Assembly: GCA_021779635.1 (NCBI GenBank)
Contig: JAJYAH010000053.1
Location: 1-17,188 of the forward strand
Direction: 5' to 3'
Source of the DNA: Pseudomonadota bacterium
GTDB taxonomy: Bacteria > Pseudomonadota > Alphaproteobacteria > Rhizobiales > Xanthobacteraceae
Length of the DNA stretch: 17,188 nucleotides
How positions within the stretch are numbered: the stretch's first letter is position 1; every line of letters begins with the position of its first letter. Below are positions 6,680 to 13,884 of the stretch, piece after piece. The translations under genes were made by a program, and so were the position numbers. The notes under the pieces were generated by a model. It was given only the letters and a program-made list of their open reading frames with translations. It did no database searches and was not told the origin of the DNA.

Positions 6680-8286
6680 GCGGCAGAACCGGAATAGCGG
6701 GTGATCGCAGCCCTCACAGGCCCCAGCGCTCCGGGTGCGACCGAAAGAATGCGCAAGCCCTGATCGAGCAGCGCGGCGACATGCGCGGGATCGCCGGCAA
6801 GATCGCCACACAGGCTGGTTTCGCGGCCGGAGCGATCCGCATGGTCAACGACATGCCCGATCAAGTTGAAGACGGCCCGCGAAGGGCGGGCAAGATCGGC
6901 GAGTTCAGGCTCGTCCCGGCTCGCCGCCGCCATATACTGGATCAGATCGTTGCTGCCGATGGAAAAGAAGTCGGCATTGAAGTCCTCGATGGTGAGCGCC
7001 GCCGCCGGCACTTCGACCATCATGCCGAGCGGCGGCAATTGCGCTTCCTGGCCCTCGCGGAGCAATTCCTCGACGGCCTGTTCTAGCAGCGCGCGGCACC
7101 GGTCTAGTTCCTCCGGCACCGTGACCATGGGAATCATCACCTTGAGATTGCCTCCGACGGCAGCGCGGGCCAACGCCCGCAACTGCTCGCGAAACACGTC
7201 CAGATGCCGCAACGAGAGCCGCACACCCCGCACGCCCAGAAATGGATTGATGTCTCCGGCTCGCGTCAAGCCCGCAATCGGCTTGTCGCCTCCAGCGTCG
7301 AGGGTACGGATCGTCACCGGCTTGCCGGCGGCCCACTCGACCATGCGCTGGTAGATCCGGTATTGCTCTTCCTCGGTTGGCAGTTGCTCCCGACCCTGGA
7401 ACAGAAACTCGGTCCGCATCAGGCCGATGCCGTCGACATTGGCAGGATCAAGTTCCTCAAGTTCGGCGAGACCCGTTACATTGATCATCACGCGAACCAG
7501 TTCGCCAGCAGCCGTCAGCGCGGGGCCACGGAACGATGCCGCCGCCTGCCGCTGCTTTGACTGTTCGGCACGACGTTGACAATAAACCGTTCGCGTATCG
7601 CTGTCGGGATCGACAATGAGAAGTCCCGCGTCGCCGTCGAGCAGGGCATCGCTGCCACCTTCGAGATGATTGACGTCAACTCCCACGATCATCGGCACGC
7701 CGCGCGACCTGGCTAGAATGGCGACATGGCTGCTGGGGCTTCCCCGGCGCAATATCAAGCCGCCGTCACGCCAATCGCTGGCTAGAAACATCGAAGGAGG
7801 CATATCGTCGGCCGCAACGATGACCCCGGGCGGCACGGTTTGATCCATTTCGCCTGCCAGATGCCTCAGCACGCGATCGCGGAGGTCGCGCAAATCGGAG
7901 GCCCGGGCGCGGAAATAGGGATCTTCCGCCTGATCGTAGGATGCGATTTCCGGATCGATCGCAGCACTCCAGGCCCGCGTGGCAACCTCGCCGCCGGCGA
8001 TGCGGGCGAACCCCGGCGCTGAAAGATTGTCGTCTTCGAGAAGTGCAATCTGAAACGAGAGAATCGCTTCCGCATCAGCGTCCTCGACCTGGCCGGCGAG
8101 CGCGGTGAGATCCGCCTGCGACGCCGCGAGCGCATCGACAAGGGCCTGATGCTCCTCCGCCGGAGATCGTTTTTGACGGGCCTCATGCCTGGCGGGAGCC
8201 AAGCGCACGAGCGGTCCCAGCGCGATTCCGGGAGCGGCAGGCCTCCCCTCGATGCGATGGGCCGTTCGATGCGTTCTATCGTCCAT
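6676..8286 (-). CDS. ptsI: Phosphoenolpyruvate-protein phosphotransferase (enzyme I) dedicated to the Dha system
   Basis: This 536-residue enzyme I starts the relay by taking phosphate from PEP and passing it to HPr. It has the expected order. An N-terminal helical HPr-binding region is followed by the phosphohistidine domain with SPSSHVAILAR (183-193), active His187. A TIM-barrel PEP domain then carries GIGLMRTEFLF (286-296), IRTLDAGGDKP (326-336), GSNDLIQY (444-451) and SLCGDLAGD (491-499) with the catalytic Cys493. It begins directly with the enzyme I core and has no GAF domain, so it is not the nitrogen-PTS enzyme PtsP. It is slightly shorter than the E. coli enzyme (575 residues). The ATG has GGAG about nine bases upstream. 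It overlaps the HPr gene by 11 bases and the next gene by 4. Confidence 0.93.
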   Translation of the reverse strand: MDDRTHRTAHRIEGRPAAPGIALGPLVRLAPARHEARQKRSPAEEHQALVDALAASQADLTALAGQVEDADAEAILSFQIALLEDDNLSAPGFARIAGGEVATRAWSAAIDPEIASYDQAEDPYFRARASDLRDLRDRVLRHLAGEMDQTVPPGVIVAADDMPPSMFLASDWRDGGLILRRGSPSSHVAILARSRGVPMIVGVDVNHLEGGSDALLDGDAGLLIVDPDSDTRTVYCQRRAEQSKQRQAAASFRGPALTAAGELVRVMINVTGLAELEELDPANVDGIGLMRTEFLFQGREQLPTEEEQYRIYQRMVEWAAGKPVTIRTLDAGGDKPIAGLTRAGDINPFLGVRGVRLSLRHLDVFREQLRALARAAVGGNLKVMIPMVTVPEELDRCRALLEQAVEELLREGQEAQLPPLGMMVEVPAAALTIEDFNADFFSIGSNDLIQYMAAASRDEPELADLARPSRAVFNLIGHVVDHADRSGRETSLCGDLAGDPAHVAALLDQGLRILSVAPGALGPVRAAITRYSGSAA

Positions 8287-8557
8287 CCTGGAAATCTCCG
8301 TCGACCAGCGTCACCAGCGCTTCCAATGCGGCCTTCGCGTCGCTCCCCTCGGCGCGAAAATAAATAGTCGAATCCTTCGGTGCCTTGGTCGCCATGACCT
8401 TGACGATGCTCTTGGCGTCGACCCACGGCCCGTCCGGCGACAGGCCGAGATCGATGCGCGATTCAAAGGCCTTCGCGAGCTTGGTCAGCTTGACCGAGGG
8501 GCGCGCATGCAACCCGACCTCATGCCGCATCAGCACCGACGCCCGAAACTTGTTCAT
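8276..8557 (-). CDS. HPr phosphocarrier protein of the Dha phosphorelay
   Basis: This 93-residue protein has the HPr fold signature: GLHARPSVKLTKLA contains the active-site His17, which accepts phosphate from enzyme I and passes it to DhaM. The second conserved block is VDAKSIVKVMA, with Ser50 at the position that HPr kinase phosphorylates in organisms that have that control. A GTG lies three bases upstream at 8560; I prefer the ATG at 8557, with a GGGG ribosome-binding core eight bases before it, but the two starts differ by one residue. The stop is inside the enzyme I coding start (11-base overlap), so the two are probably made in matched amounts. The neighbours show that its partner is DhaM and not a sugar permease. 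Confidence 0.92.
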   Translation of the reverse strand: MNKFRASVLMRHEVGLHARPSVKLTKLAKAFESRIDLGLSPDGPWVDAKSIVKVMATKAPKDSTIYFRAEGSDAKAALEALVTLVDGDFQDGR

Positions 8558-8572
8558 CACGCTTGCCCCGCC

Positions 8573-8965
8573 TCAGACCGGTGTCAGCTCTTCGGCGGTG
8601 CGACGCACGGCCTCGAGCGTGGCGCCGGAAGCTGCTTCCGTCGCCGCCATGACCGCGCCCTCGACCACAGGCGCATTGCAGACGACGACGCGGTTGCGGC
8701 GCGATTCCGGCAACATCTCGATCGCCATCTCGCTATTGGTCTCCGCGCCGCCGAGATCGACGAGAATGGCAACGCCGCGTTCGGACCACGCCCGATCGAT
8801 CGCCTTCATGATCGCTTCGACGCTGGTACCCAACCCGCCGTCCGGGTCCCCGCCGCACCAGCCGAGCGGCACTTCGCGACCAACCATCTGCTCAACCATC
8901 AGCGCGGTGCCCCGGGCCACATCCGCCGAGTGAGACACGATAACGATTCCGACATTTTCGCTCAT
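8573..8965 (-). CDS. dhaM: DhaM, EIIA(Man)-like phosphotransfer subunit of dihydroxyacetone kinase
   Basis: This 130-residue protein is a single EIIA domain of the mannose/DhaM type. It opens with VGIVIVSHSADVARG, where His12 is the phosphorylated residue (His9 in E. coli DhaM). It also has the conserved GGLGTSVEAIMKAI (43-56) and VAILVDLGGAETNSEMA (65-81) segments. Its role is to take phosphate from HPr-His and rephosphorylate ADP bound in DhaL. E. coli DhaM carries extra HPr and enzyme I-like domains; here these are separate genes that follow immediately. The start overlaps the dhaL stop as ATGA, and 15 bases separate its stop from the HPr start. The assignment is strong because DhaL and DhaK are in the same operon. 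Confidence 0.93.
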   Translation of the reverse strand: MSENVGIVIVSHSADVARGTALMVEQMVGREVPLGWCGGDPDGGLGTSVEAIMKAIDRAWSERGVAILVDLGGAETNSEMAIEMLPESRRNRVVVCNAPVVEGAVMAATEAASGATLEAVRRTAEELTPV

Positions 8966-9576
8966 GCCAATCCTTCCATGACGTCTGCGACCGCATCGAC
9001 GATCAACGCAGAGGATCGTGCGCCGGGGTCCATGTGACCAATGCTGCGTTCGCCCAGAAACGACGCGCGACCGCGGATTGCCCTCATTGGAATGGTTTTC
9101 TCGGCAGCGGCCCAGGCCGTCGCCTTCAGCCGTGCCGCCACGCCGCCTCCCCCTTCGCGCAAGACGCCGAGCACCGGAAACAGCACGTCGAGCATTGTTT
9201 TTTGACCGACATCGGACTTTCCTCGCGCCTTGACCGCGTCGATCGCAGTGGCAAACGCATCGGCCGCCTGCTCGCGGGTCACCTCGTCTGCCAGCGACTT
9301 GCCGAGCGACATGAACAATGTCCCGTAAAGTGGACCCGAGGCCCCGCCAACCTTCATGACGAGGGTGGTGCCGACACCCTTCAGGGACTCGCCGAGGTTC
9401 TTGGCGGAGAGCTCATCGGCCGTCGCCAGAACAGCTTCAAAGCCGCGCCGCATGTTGATCCCATGGTCGCCGTCGCCGATGGCGCGGTCGAGGTCGGTCA
9501 ATTCATCCGCACTCGCAATGACACGATGCGCCACCGTTTCAAACAGAAGTTTGCGGGTCCGTCGATCCACCATCAT
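8962..9576 (-). CDS. dhaL: DhaL, ADP-binding subunit of PTS-dependent dihydroxyacetone kinase
   Basis: This 204-residue protein is full length for DhaL. It keeps ADP/ATP as a bound cofactor that is rephosphorylated by DhaM, and it transfers the gamma-phosphate to the ketose on DhaK. The metal-nucleotide site is clear: DLDRAIGDGDHGINMRRGF, with Asp30, Asp35 and Asp37 at the same numbers as in E. coli DhaL. The glycine-rich KVGGASGPLYGTLFM (75-89) and the lid segment VGQKTMLDVL follow. Two ATGs lie in tandem (9576 and 9573); the first overlaps the stop of the ABC ATPase gene as ATGATG. A GGGGG sequence lies about six bases upstream. The overlap with the ABC ATPase gene ties kinase synthesis directly to transporter synthesis. 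Confidence 0.94.
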   Translation of the reverse strand: MMVDRRTRKLLFETVAHRVIASADELTDLDRAIGDGDHGINMRRGFEAVLATADELSAKNLGESLKGVGTTLVMKVGGASGPLYGTLFMSLGKSLADEVTREQAADAFATAIDAVKARGKSDVGQKTMLDVLFPVLGVLREGGGGVAARLKATAWAAAEKTIPMRAIRGRASFLGERSIGHMDPGARSSALIVDAVADVMEGLA

Positions 9577-10610
9577 GCACGCCCCCGTAATCCGTCGGTG
9601 CCAATCCGGTTACCGGACTGATCGAAATAAAGCGGTTCGGCAAACTGGAGTGAGACCTGATCCCCTGCCTTGAGCTGCTGGACAGGGTCCGCGAGGGTCA
9701 CGAGCGAGTGGGTAGCGAGCTTGAGATGAACGTGGTTCTGATCGCCGAGATGTTCCACCCAATGCACCTGCGCCAGTGGTCCGGGATGATCCGCCGGAGA
9801 TATCCTGATGTGTTCAGTCCGCAAGCCCACGGTTTGCACATGCGCCGGCACGGCATCGCTGCCGAGGAGCGCCGCCGGAATGAGGTTGATAGTCGGTGTC
9901 CCAAGCCGGCTAGCCACATAGGTACTGTTCGGCCGCTCATAAATCTCCCTGGGCGTCCCGAGTTGAATCAGTACCCCTTCGTTCATCACGCCGATCCGGT
10001 CCGCCATCGTCATGGCCTCGGTCTGGTCATGCGTCACGTAGAGGATGGTCGTTCCCAACTCGCGCTGGATGCGCTTGAGCTCAAGCCGCAATTCGGCGCG
10101 AAGCTTGGCATCCAGCGAAGACAGCGGCTCGTCCATTAGATAGACCGCCGGCTCGCGGACCAGCGCCCGGCCGATGGCGACCCGCTGCATTTCGCCGCCG
10201 GAAAGAGCGGTAGCTCGATTGCCAAGCTTCTGCCCGATATGAAGCAGTTCCGCGACCTGATGGACCCTGCGGCGAACCACCTCCTCGTTCATGCGTCGCG
10301 CCGGCGACCGCAACGGAAAGGCCAAATTGTCGTAGACGGTCAGATGAGGATAAAGCGAATATTGCTGAAATACGAACGCGACGTCGCGCTCGGCCGGCAC
10401 TTCGTCCGTTACCACGCGCCCCTGGATCACCACATTGCCTCGATCGGGCTGTTCCAGGCCGGCAATCAAGCGCAGCGTCGTCGTCTTTCCCGCACCGGTC
10501 GGGCCCAGCAGCACGACAAACTCGCCGTCCGCGATGGAAAGGGAAAGGCCGCGGACGGCTTCGACCGCGCCGAAGCTTTTGCTGACGTCTACCAGCGCGA
10601 CTTCAGCCAC
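9573..10610 (-). CDS. Carbohydrate/polyol ABC importer ATP-binding subunit (MalK/UgpC type), first copy
   Basis: This 345-residue ATPase energises the importer. It has Walker A GPTGAGKTT (36-44), Q-loop FQQ (81-83), signature LSGGE (136-140), Walker B VYLMDEP (156-162) and H-loop His194 in YVTHDQ. A C-terminal regulatory TOBE-like part follows from about residue 235, including VGLRTEHIRI. I chose the GTG at 10610 because it has a near-perfect AAGGAGG five bases upstream (10622-10616). An ATG at 10625 would sit upstream of that site and lacks its own. The start overlaps the end of the second ATPase gene by eight bases. The protein is clearly different from that second ATPase, so the complex probably holds an ATPase heterodimer, as in the rhizobial glycerol importer GlpSTPQV. 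Confidence 0.9.
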   Translation of the reverse strand: MAEVALVDVSKSFGAVEAVRGLSLSIADGEFVVLLGPTGAGKTTTLRLIAGLEQPDRGNVVIQGRVVTDEVPAERDVAFVFQQYSLYPHLTVYDNLAFPLRSPARRMNEEVVRRRVHQVAELLHIGQKLGNRATALSGGEMQRVAIGRALVREPAVYLMDEPLSSLDAKLRAELRLELKRIQRELGTTILYVTHDQTEAMTMADRIGVMNEGVLIQLGTPREIYERPNSTYVASRLGTPTINLIPAALLGSDAVPAHVQTVGLRTEHIRISPADHPGPLAQVHWVEHLGDQNHVHLKLATHSLVTLADPVQQLKAGDQVSLQFAEPLYFDQSGNRIGTDGLRGRA

Positions 10611-11700
10611 GGCTTCCTCCTTCATAAAGCGACGAATGCAGCGCCTGCCCGCTGGTTGCGTCGAACAGCGAGAGCCTGTCCGGCCGCAACGCAAGCCCCA
10701 CAGTCTCACCCACCCGAACCGCTTTACTGGAAGGCAACCGCGCCTTTACCCGGCCATTGGCCGTGACGATGGTAACGATTTGTGTGGTGCCGAGATACTC
10801 GGCGCCAATCACGCGGCCTCGCAGCGGCGAGGCATCGGCGAACGACACATTCTCCGGCCGTACGCCAAGCGCGAACCGGCCCTCGGCGCGATCCTCGAAC
10901 AGCTCCGGCATCTCAACAGAGGCGCCGTCGATCCGGATATGGCGATCGCCGCTCCGCAGTGAGGTCTGGACGTTGATAAAGCTCATCGGCGGCGCACCGA
11001 TGAAGTCCGCGACGAACATCGTGCCTGGACGATCATAGATCTCTTGCGGCGTTCCGATTTGCTCGACGCGACCCTGGTTCATGATGGCGATACGGTCGGC
11101 CATCGCCATTGCCTCGAGCTGGTCGTGGGTGATGTAGACGGTGGTCGCATCGATGCGGTCGTGCAGTTCACGCAACTCGCCGCACATCAACCTGCGAAAC
11201 TCCGAATCCAGCGCGCCCAACGGCTCATCCATCAAAAAAGCCTTGGGGCGGCGTACAATGGCGCGACCAAGGGCGACGCGCTGCCGGTCGCCGCCGGATA
11301 GCCCGCCGACCCGGCGCTCCAGCAGATGGTCGATCCGCAGCAATCTCGCTGTTTCCTCGACGCTTTGCCTGATCTCGGCGCGCGGGAAATTCTGACATCG
11401 CAGCGGAAAGCCGATATTCTGGCGCACGTTCATATGTGGATAGAGCGCAAATAGCTGAAATACAAAGGCGATGTCGCGCGCTGACGCCGGCAGCGCCGTC
11501 ACGTTCTCGCCATCGAGCAGAATGCGACCGGAGGTCGGCAGTTCGAGCCCTGCGGTCATGCGCAATGTCGTGGTTTTGCCGCAGCCCGAGGGGCCGAGAA
11601 TGACAAAGAACGAGCCGTGATCGACCGTGAAGTTCACGCCCTTGACGGCGGCGAACGTTCCGAACGTCTTGGCTACGCTTTCGAGCTTGATCTCTGCCAT
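10603..11700 (-). CDS. Carbohydrate/polyol ABC importer ATP-binding subunit (MalK/UgpC type), second copy
   Basis: This 365-residue ATPase has Walker A GPSGCGKTT (36-44), Q-loop FQLFALYPH (81-89), signature LSGGDRQ (134-140), Walker B AFLMDEP (154-160) and His192 in YITHDQ. A C-terminal TOBE/OB part follows with LGVRPENVSF and GLALRPDRLSLFD, the usual MalK-type ending. All catalytic residues are present. The ATG at 11700 lies five bases after the stop of the small membrane protein gene; a longer in-frame extension to 12099 would overlap two genes and is not real. Its 3' end carries the ribosome-binding site of the next ATPase gene. With the other copy it should drive the two permeases encoded upstream; substrate specificity is not visible from the ATPases. 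Confidence 0.93.
   Translation of the reverse strand: MAEIKLESVAKTFGTFAAVKGVNFTVDHGSFFVILGPSGCGKTTTLRMTAGLELPTSGRILLDGENVTALPASARDIAFVFQLFALYPHMNVRQNIGFPLRCQNFPRAEIRQSVEETARLLRIDHLLERRVGGLSGGDRQRVALGRAIVRRPKAFLMDEPLGALDSEFRRLMCGELRELHDRIDATTVYITHDQLEAMAMADRIAIMNQGRVEQIGTPQEIYDRPGTMFVADFIGAPPMSFINVQTSLRSGDRHIRIDGASVEMPELFEDRAEGRFALGVRPENVSFADASPLRGRVIGAEYLGTTQIVTIVTANGRVKARLPSSKAVRVGETVGLALRPDRLSLFDATSGQALHSSLYEGGSRG
10616..10622 (-). promoter_or_regulatory. Strong internal ribosome-binding site that fixes a GTG start
   Basis: Read on the minus strand this is AAGGAGG, followed by the 5-nt spacer AAGCC and GTG. It lies inside the last codons of the preceding ATPase gene and decides the start of the next one at 10610 against the ATG at 10625. 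Confidence 0.75.
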
Positions 11701-11705
11701 GGCGC

Positions 11706-11909
11706 CTAATCCGGAAAATGGCTGACGATCACAAATCCCAGCGTCCCGGCCAGGATGGTGACGAAGGAATAGCTGTACAGGTCCAGCGAAAGCGGCTGCA
11801 TCAACATCAGGACGCCGAGGCCGATCAACGCCATCGCGACGGCTTCGCAAGGGCCGCGACGGAGCCAGAGTGGCCATCTCGATGCGGAATGCGCGATCCT
11901 TTCCGTCAT
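11706..11909 (-). CDS. Small two-helix membrane protein inside the ABC importer operon
   Basis: This 67-residue protein has a basic N-terminus (about 1-20, with four Arg) and two predicted membrane helices, near 21-38 (CEAVAMALIGLGVLMLMQ) and 46-63 (YSFVTILAGTLGFVIVSH), joined by a short turn. The positive N-terminus suggests both ends face the cytoplasm. The ATG at 11909 overlaps the permease stop as ATGA, and the stop is five bases before the next ATPase gene, so it is built into the operon and is not a chance frame. I do not recognise a family. Rhizobial glycerol ABC operons carry a small membrane protein (DUF2160) in a comparable place, but this sequence does not look like that family to me. 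A role as an accessory subunit of the importer is plausible. Confidence 0.8.
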   Translation of the reverse strand: MTERIAHSASRWPLWLRRGPCEAVAMALIGLGVLMLMQPLSLDLYSYSFVTILAGTLGFVIVSHFPD

Positions 11910-12859
11910 TTGCGCACCGCCCCAAAGGTGATGCCGCGTAACAGATGCCGACGCAGCAAGATGGTGAAGCACAGGATCGGGATGAAAAACAGCGTCGTCC
12001 CGGCAGCCACCGCGGGCCAGTCCTGACCTCCCTCGCCGATGATGAACGGAATGAAGGGCGGCATGGTCTGCGCGTCGCCGCTGGTGAGCAGAACCGCAAA
12101 GGCGTACTCGTTCCAGGCGAAGATCAGGCAGAAGATCGCGGTGGCCGCGATGCCGGTGGTCGCCTGCGGCAGCACCACCTTGAAGAAGGCCTGAAGGCGC
12201 GTATAGCCGTCGACCATCGCAGCCTCTTCATACTCGCGCGGAATTTCGTCCATGAATCCCTTCAATAGCCACACCGCCAGCGAGACATTCACCGCCGTGT
12301 ACAACAGGATCATGCCGAGCTTGGTATCGGTCAATCCGAGGTAGCGGAACATCAGGTAGATCGGGATCGCCACCGCGATCGGCGGCATCATCCGTGTCGA
12401 CAGGATGAAGAACAGCAGATCGTCAGCAAGCGGCACGCGAAATCGCGAGAATGCATAGGCCGCGATGGTGCCGAAGCACACCGCCAGAAAGGTCGAGCCG
12501 AAGCCGATCACCATCGAATTCACAAAGCGCGGCACCACCTTCGATGGCCCGCCAATCACCATGTTGCGTGAGCGCACCAGACGCTCATACCAGCTCTGCG
12601 GCGGCGGCAGGCTGGCGAGAAATTCAGGCGTCTGCCGCGAGCGCGTCGTGAAAAGATTGACGTAGCCTTCGACCGAAGGTTCGAACAAGATCTTGGGCGG
12701 ATAGGCGATCGAATCGGGCGGCGTCTTGAAACCGGTCAGGAATATCCACAGCAACGGCAGAATGGTCACCACCGCGTAGGTGACGACGAGAAACGAGGCG
12801 ACCATCTTCGACAGTGGCGATGGCTCGGCCACGGAATGTGCGGTGACGGGCGTTCTCAT
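11906..12859 (-). CDS. Carbohydrate/polyol ABC importer permease, MalG type
   Basis: This 317-residue inner-membrane protein has about six membrane segments: near 20-42, 114-136, 147-170, 180-200, 237-258 and 285-303. The ATPase-coupling EAA motif is at 211-232 (EEAAMVDGYTRLQAFFKVVLPQ), placed near the C-terminal third as in binding-protein-dependent sugar permeases. A long periplasmic loop (about 43-112) precedes the second segment. The end LRRHLLRGITFGAVRK is typical of MalG-like permeases. The ATG at 12859 overlaps the stop of the MalF-type gene as ATGA, and the longer frame to 12961 only extends into that gene. With the MalF-type partner it forms the translocation path. Confidence 0.93.
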   Translation of the reverse strand: MRTPVTAHSVAEPSPLSKMVASFLVVTYAVVTILPLLWIFLTGFKTPPDSIAYPPKILFEPSVEGYVNLFTTRSRQTPEFLASLPPPQSWYERLVRSRNMVIGGPSKVVPRFVNSMVIGFGSTFLAVCFGTIAAYAFSRFRVPLADDLLFFILSTRMMPPIAVAIPIYLMFRYLGLTDTKLGMILLYTAVNVSLAVWLLKGFMDEIPREYEEAAMVDGYTRLQAFFKVVLPQATTGIAATAIFCLIFAWNEYAFAVLLTSGDAQTMPPFIPFIIGEGGQDWPAVAAGTTLFFIPILCFTILLRRHLLRGITFGAVRK

Positions 12860-13800
12860 CGCTGCTTCACCCGATTGAGGGCTTTGACATAGATATTGGC
12901 GGCGCCAAACACCGTGACAAAGAGAATGATGGCCAAGGCCGACGAATAGCCGGTACGCCATTTCTCGAAAGCCTCGCGTTTCAGGGTGATCGACGCCACC
13001 TCCGTGGTCGAACCCGGGCCGCCCGAGGTGAGCAGATTCACCATGTCGAACATCTTGAAGTTTTCGATAGCCCGAAAAAGAATGGCGAGCATCAGGAACG
13101 GCATCACCATCGGCAGCGTGATCGACCAGAATTGCCGCCAGGGCGATGCGCGATCGACCTCGGCCGCCTCATAGATGTAATCCGGGATTGAACGCAAACC
13201 CGCAAGACAGATCAGCATGACATAAGGCGTCCACATCCAGGTATCGACCAGAATGATCGACCATGGTGCCAGCCGCACGTCGCCGATCATCTGAAACGAG
13301 CTCGGATCGATTCCGGTCAATAGCGCGACCGCGTTGTTGAATAGCCCGATCTGCGGCTGGAGCAGAAATGTCCAGAAGTTCCCGACCACCGCCGGGGAGA
13401 GCATCATCGGCAACAGAATGATGGTGGTCCAGAAGCTGTGACCGCGGAAGCGGCGGTTGATCAGAAGCGCCAGCCCGAACCCCAGGACCAGTTCGAGCAC
13501 GATCGACCACAGCACGAAATGAGCTGTGGCCTGCATCGCCTGCCACACGTCGGAGTCAGTCAAAATGTCGCGGTAGTTGTCGAGGCCGACATACGCGATC
13601 GGCGCATTCGGACGATTGGCGCGATAGTTGGTGAAGGAGAGCTGGATCGTCCACAACAACGGGAAGATGTTGATCGCCAGCAGGAGCAGCACCGATGGCG
13701 TAATGAACAGCCACGCGATCGCCTTGTCGGACATTCCGCCGAGTCGCATTTTCAGTCGGTGCGGTGTCCGGGTGACAGCCCGCTCGGCGAGAGTGCTCAT
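12856..13800 (-). CDS. Carbohydrate/polyol ABC importer permease, MalF type
   Basis: This 314-residue protein has six predicted membrane segments (about 28-50, 93-115, 124-145, 179-200, 229-245, 286-305). The EAA coupling motif lies at 211-230 (EAAEVDRASPWRQFWSITLP). The conserved NLLTSGGPGSTTEV (255-268) is a hallmark of this permease class. I chose the ATG at 13800 because AGGA (13809-13806) lies five bases upstream. A GTG at 13818 would add six residues but has no ribosome-binding site. The gene starts 84 bases after the binding-protein stop, with a strong stem-loop between them, and overlaps the MalG-type gene by four bases. Substrate choice is probably set by this pair with the binding protein. 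Confidence 0.93.
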   Translation of the reverse strand: MSTLAERAVTRTPHRLKMRLGGMSDKAIAWLFITPSVLLLLAINIFPLLWTIQLSFTNYRANRPNAPIAYVGLDNYRDILTDSDVWQAMQATAHFVLWSIVLELVLGFGLALLINRRFRGHSFWTTIILLPMMLSPAVVGNFWTFLLQPQIGLFNNAVALLTGIDPSSFQMIGDVRLAPWSIILVDTWMWTPYVMLICLAGLRSIPDYIYEAAEVDRASPWRQFWSITLPMVMPFLMLAILFRAIENFKMFDMVNLLTSGGPGSTTEVASITLKREAFEKWRTGYSSALAIILFVTVFGAANIYVKALNRVKQR

Positions 13801-13841
13801 CTGAGTCCTGTTGTTCACAGATCGGGATTCGCCAAAGGAGA

Positions 13842-13872
13842 TGGTCTCCCGATGCGAAAGATCGGGAGACCA
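13842..13872 (-). other. Perfect 12-bp stem-loop between binding-protein and permease genes
   Basis: TGGTCTCCCGAT at 13842-13853 is the exact reverse complement of ATCGGGAGACCA at 13861-13872, with a 7-nt loop. No T-run follows on the minus strand. A second ATCGGGA at 13821-13827 could pair with TCCCGAT at 13847-13853 as an alternative, shorter stem. It stands 12 bases after the binding-protein stop, the classical place for a hairpin that protects the upstream mRNA or limits readthrough into the permease genes. The function is inferred. Confidence 0.65.
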
Positions 13873-13884
13873 CGGTTGATCAAG

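Noticed and set aside
6676..8286. Calling the enzyme I the nitrogen-PTS enzyme PtsP
   Set aside because: There is no N-terminal GAF domain and the partner genes are DhaM and HPr of the Dha system.
11706..11909. Calling the small membrane protein DUF2160
   Set aside because: The position in the operon is similar to that of DUF2160 in glycerol importer operons, but the sequence does not show the family features I remember, so only a descriptive name is given.
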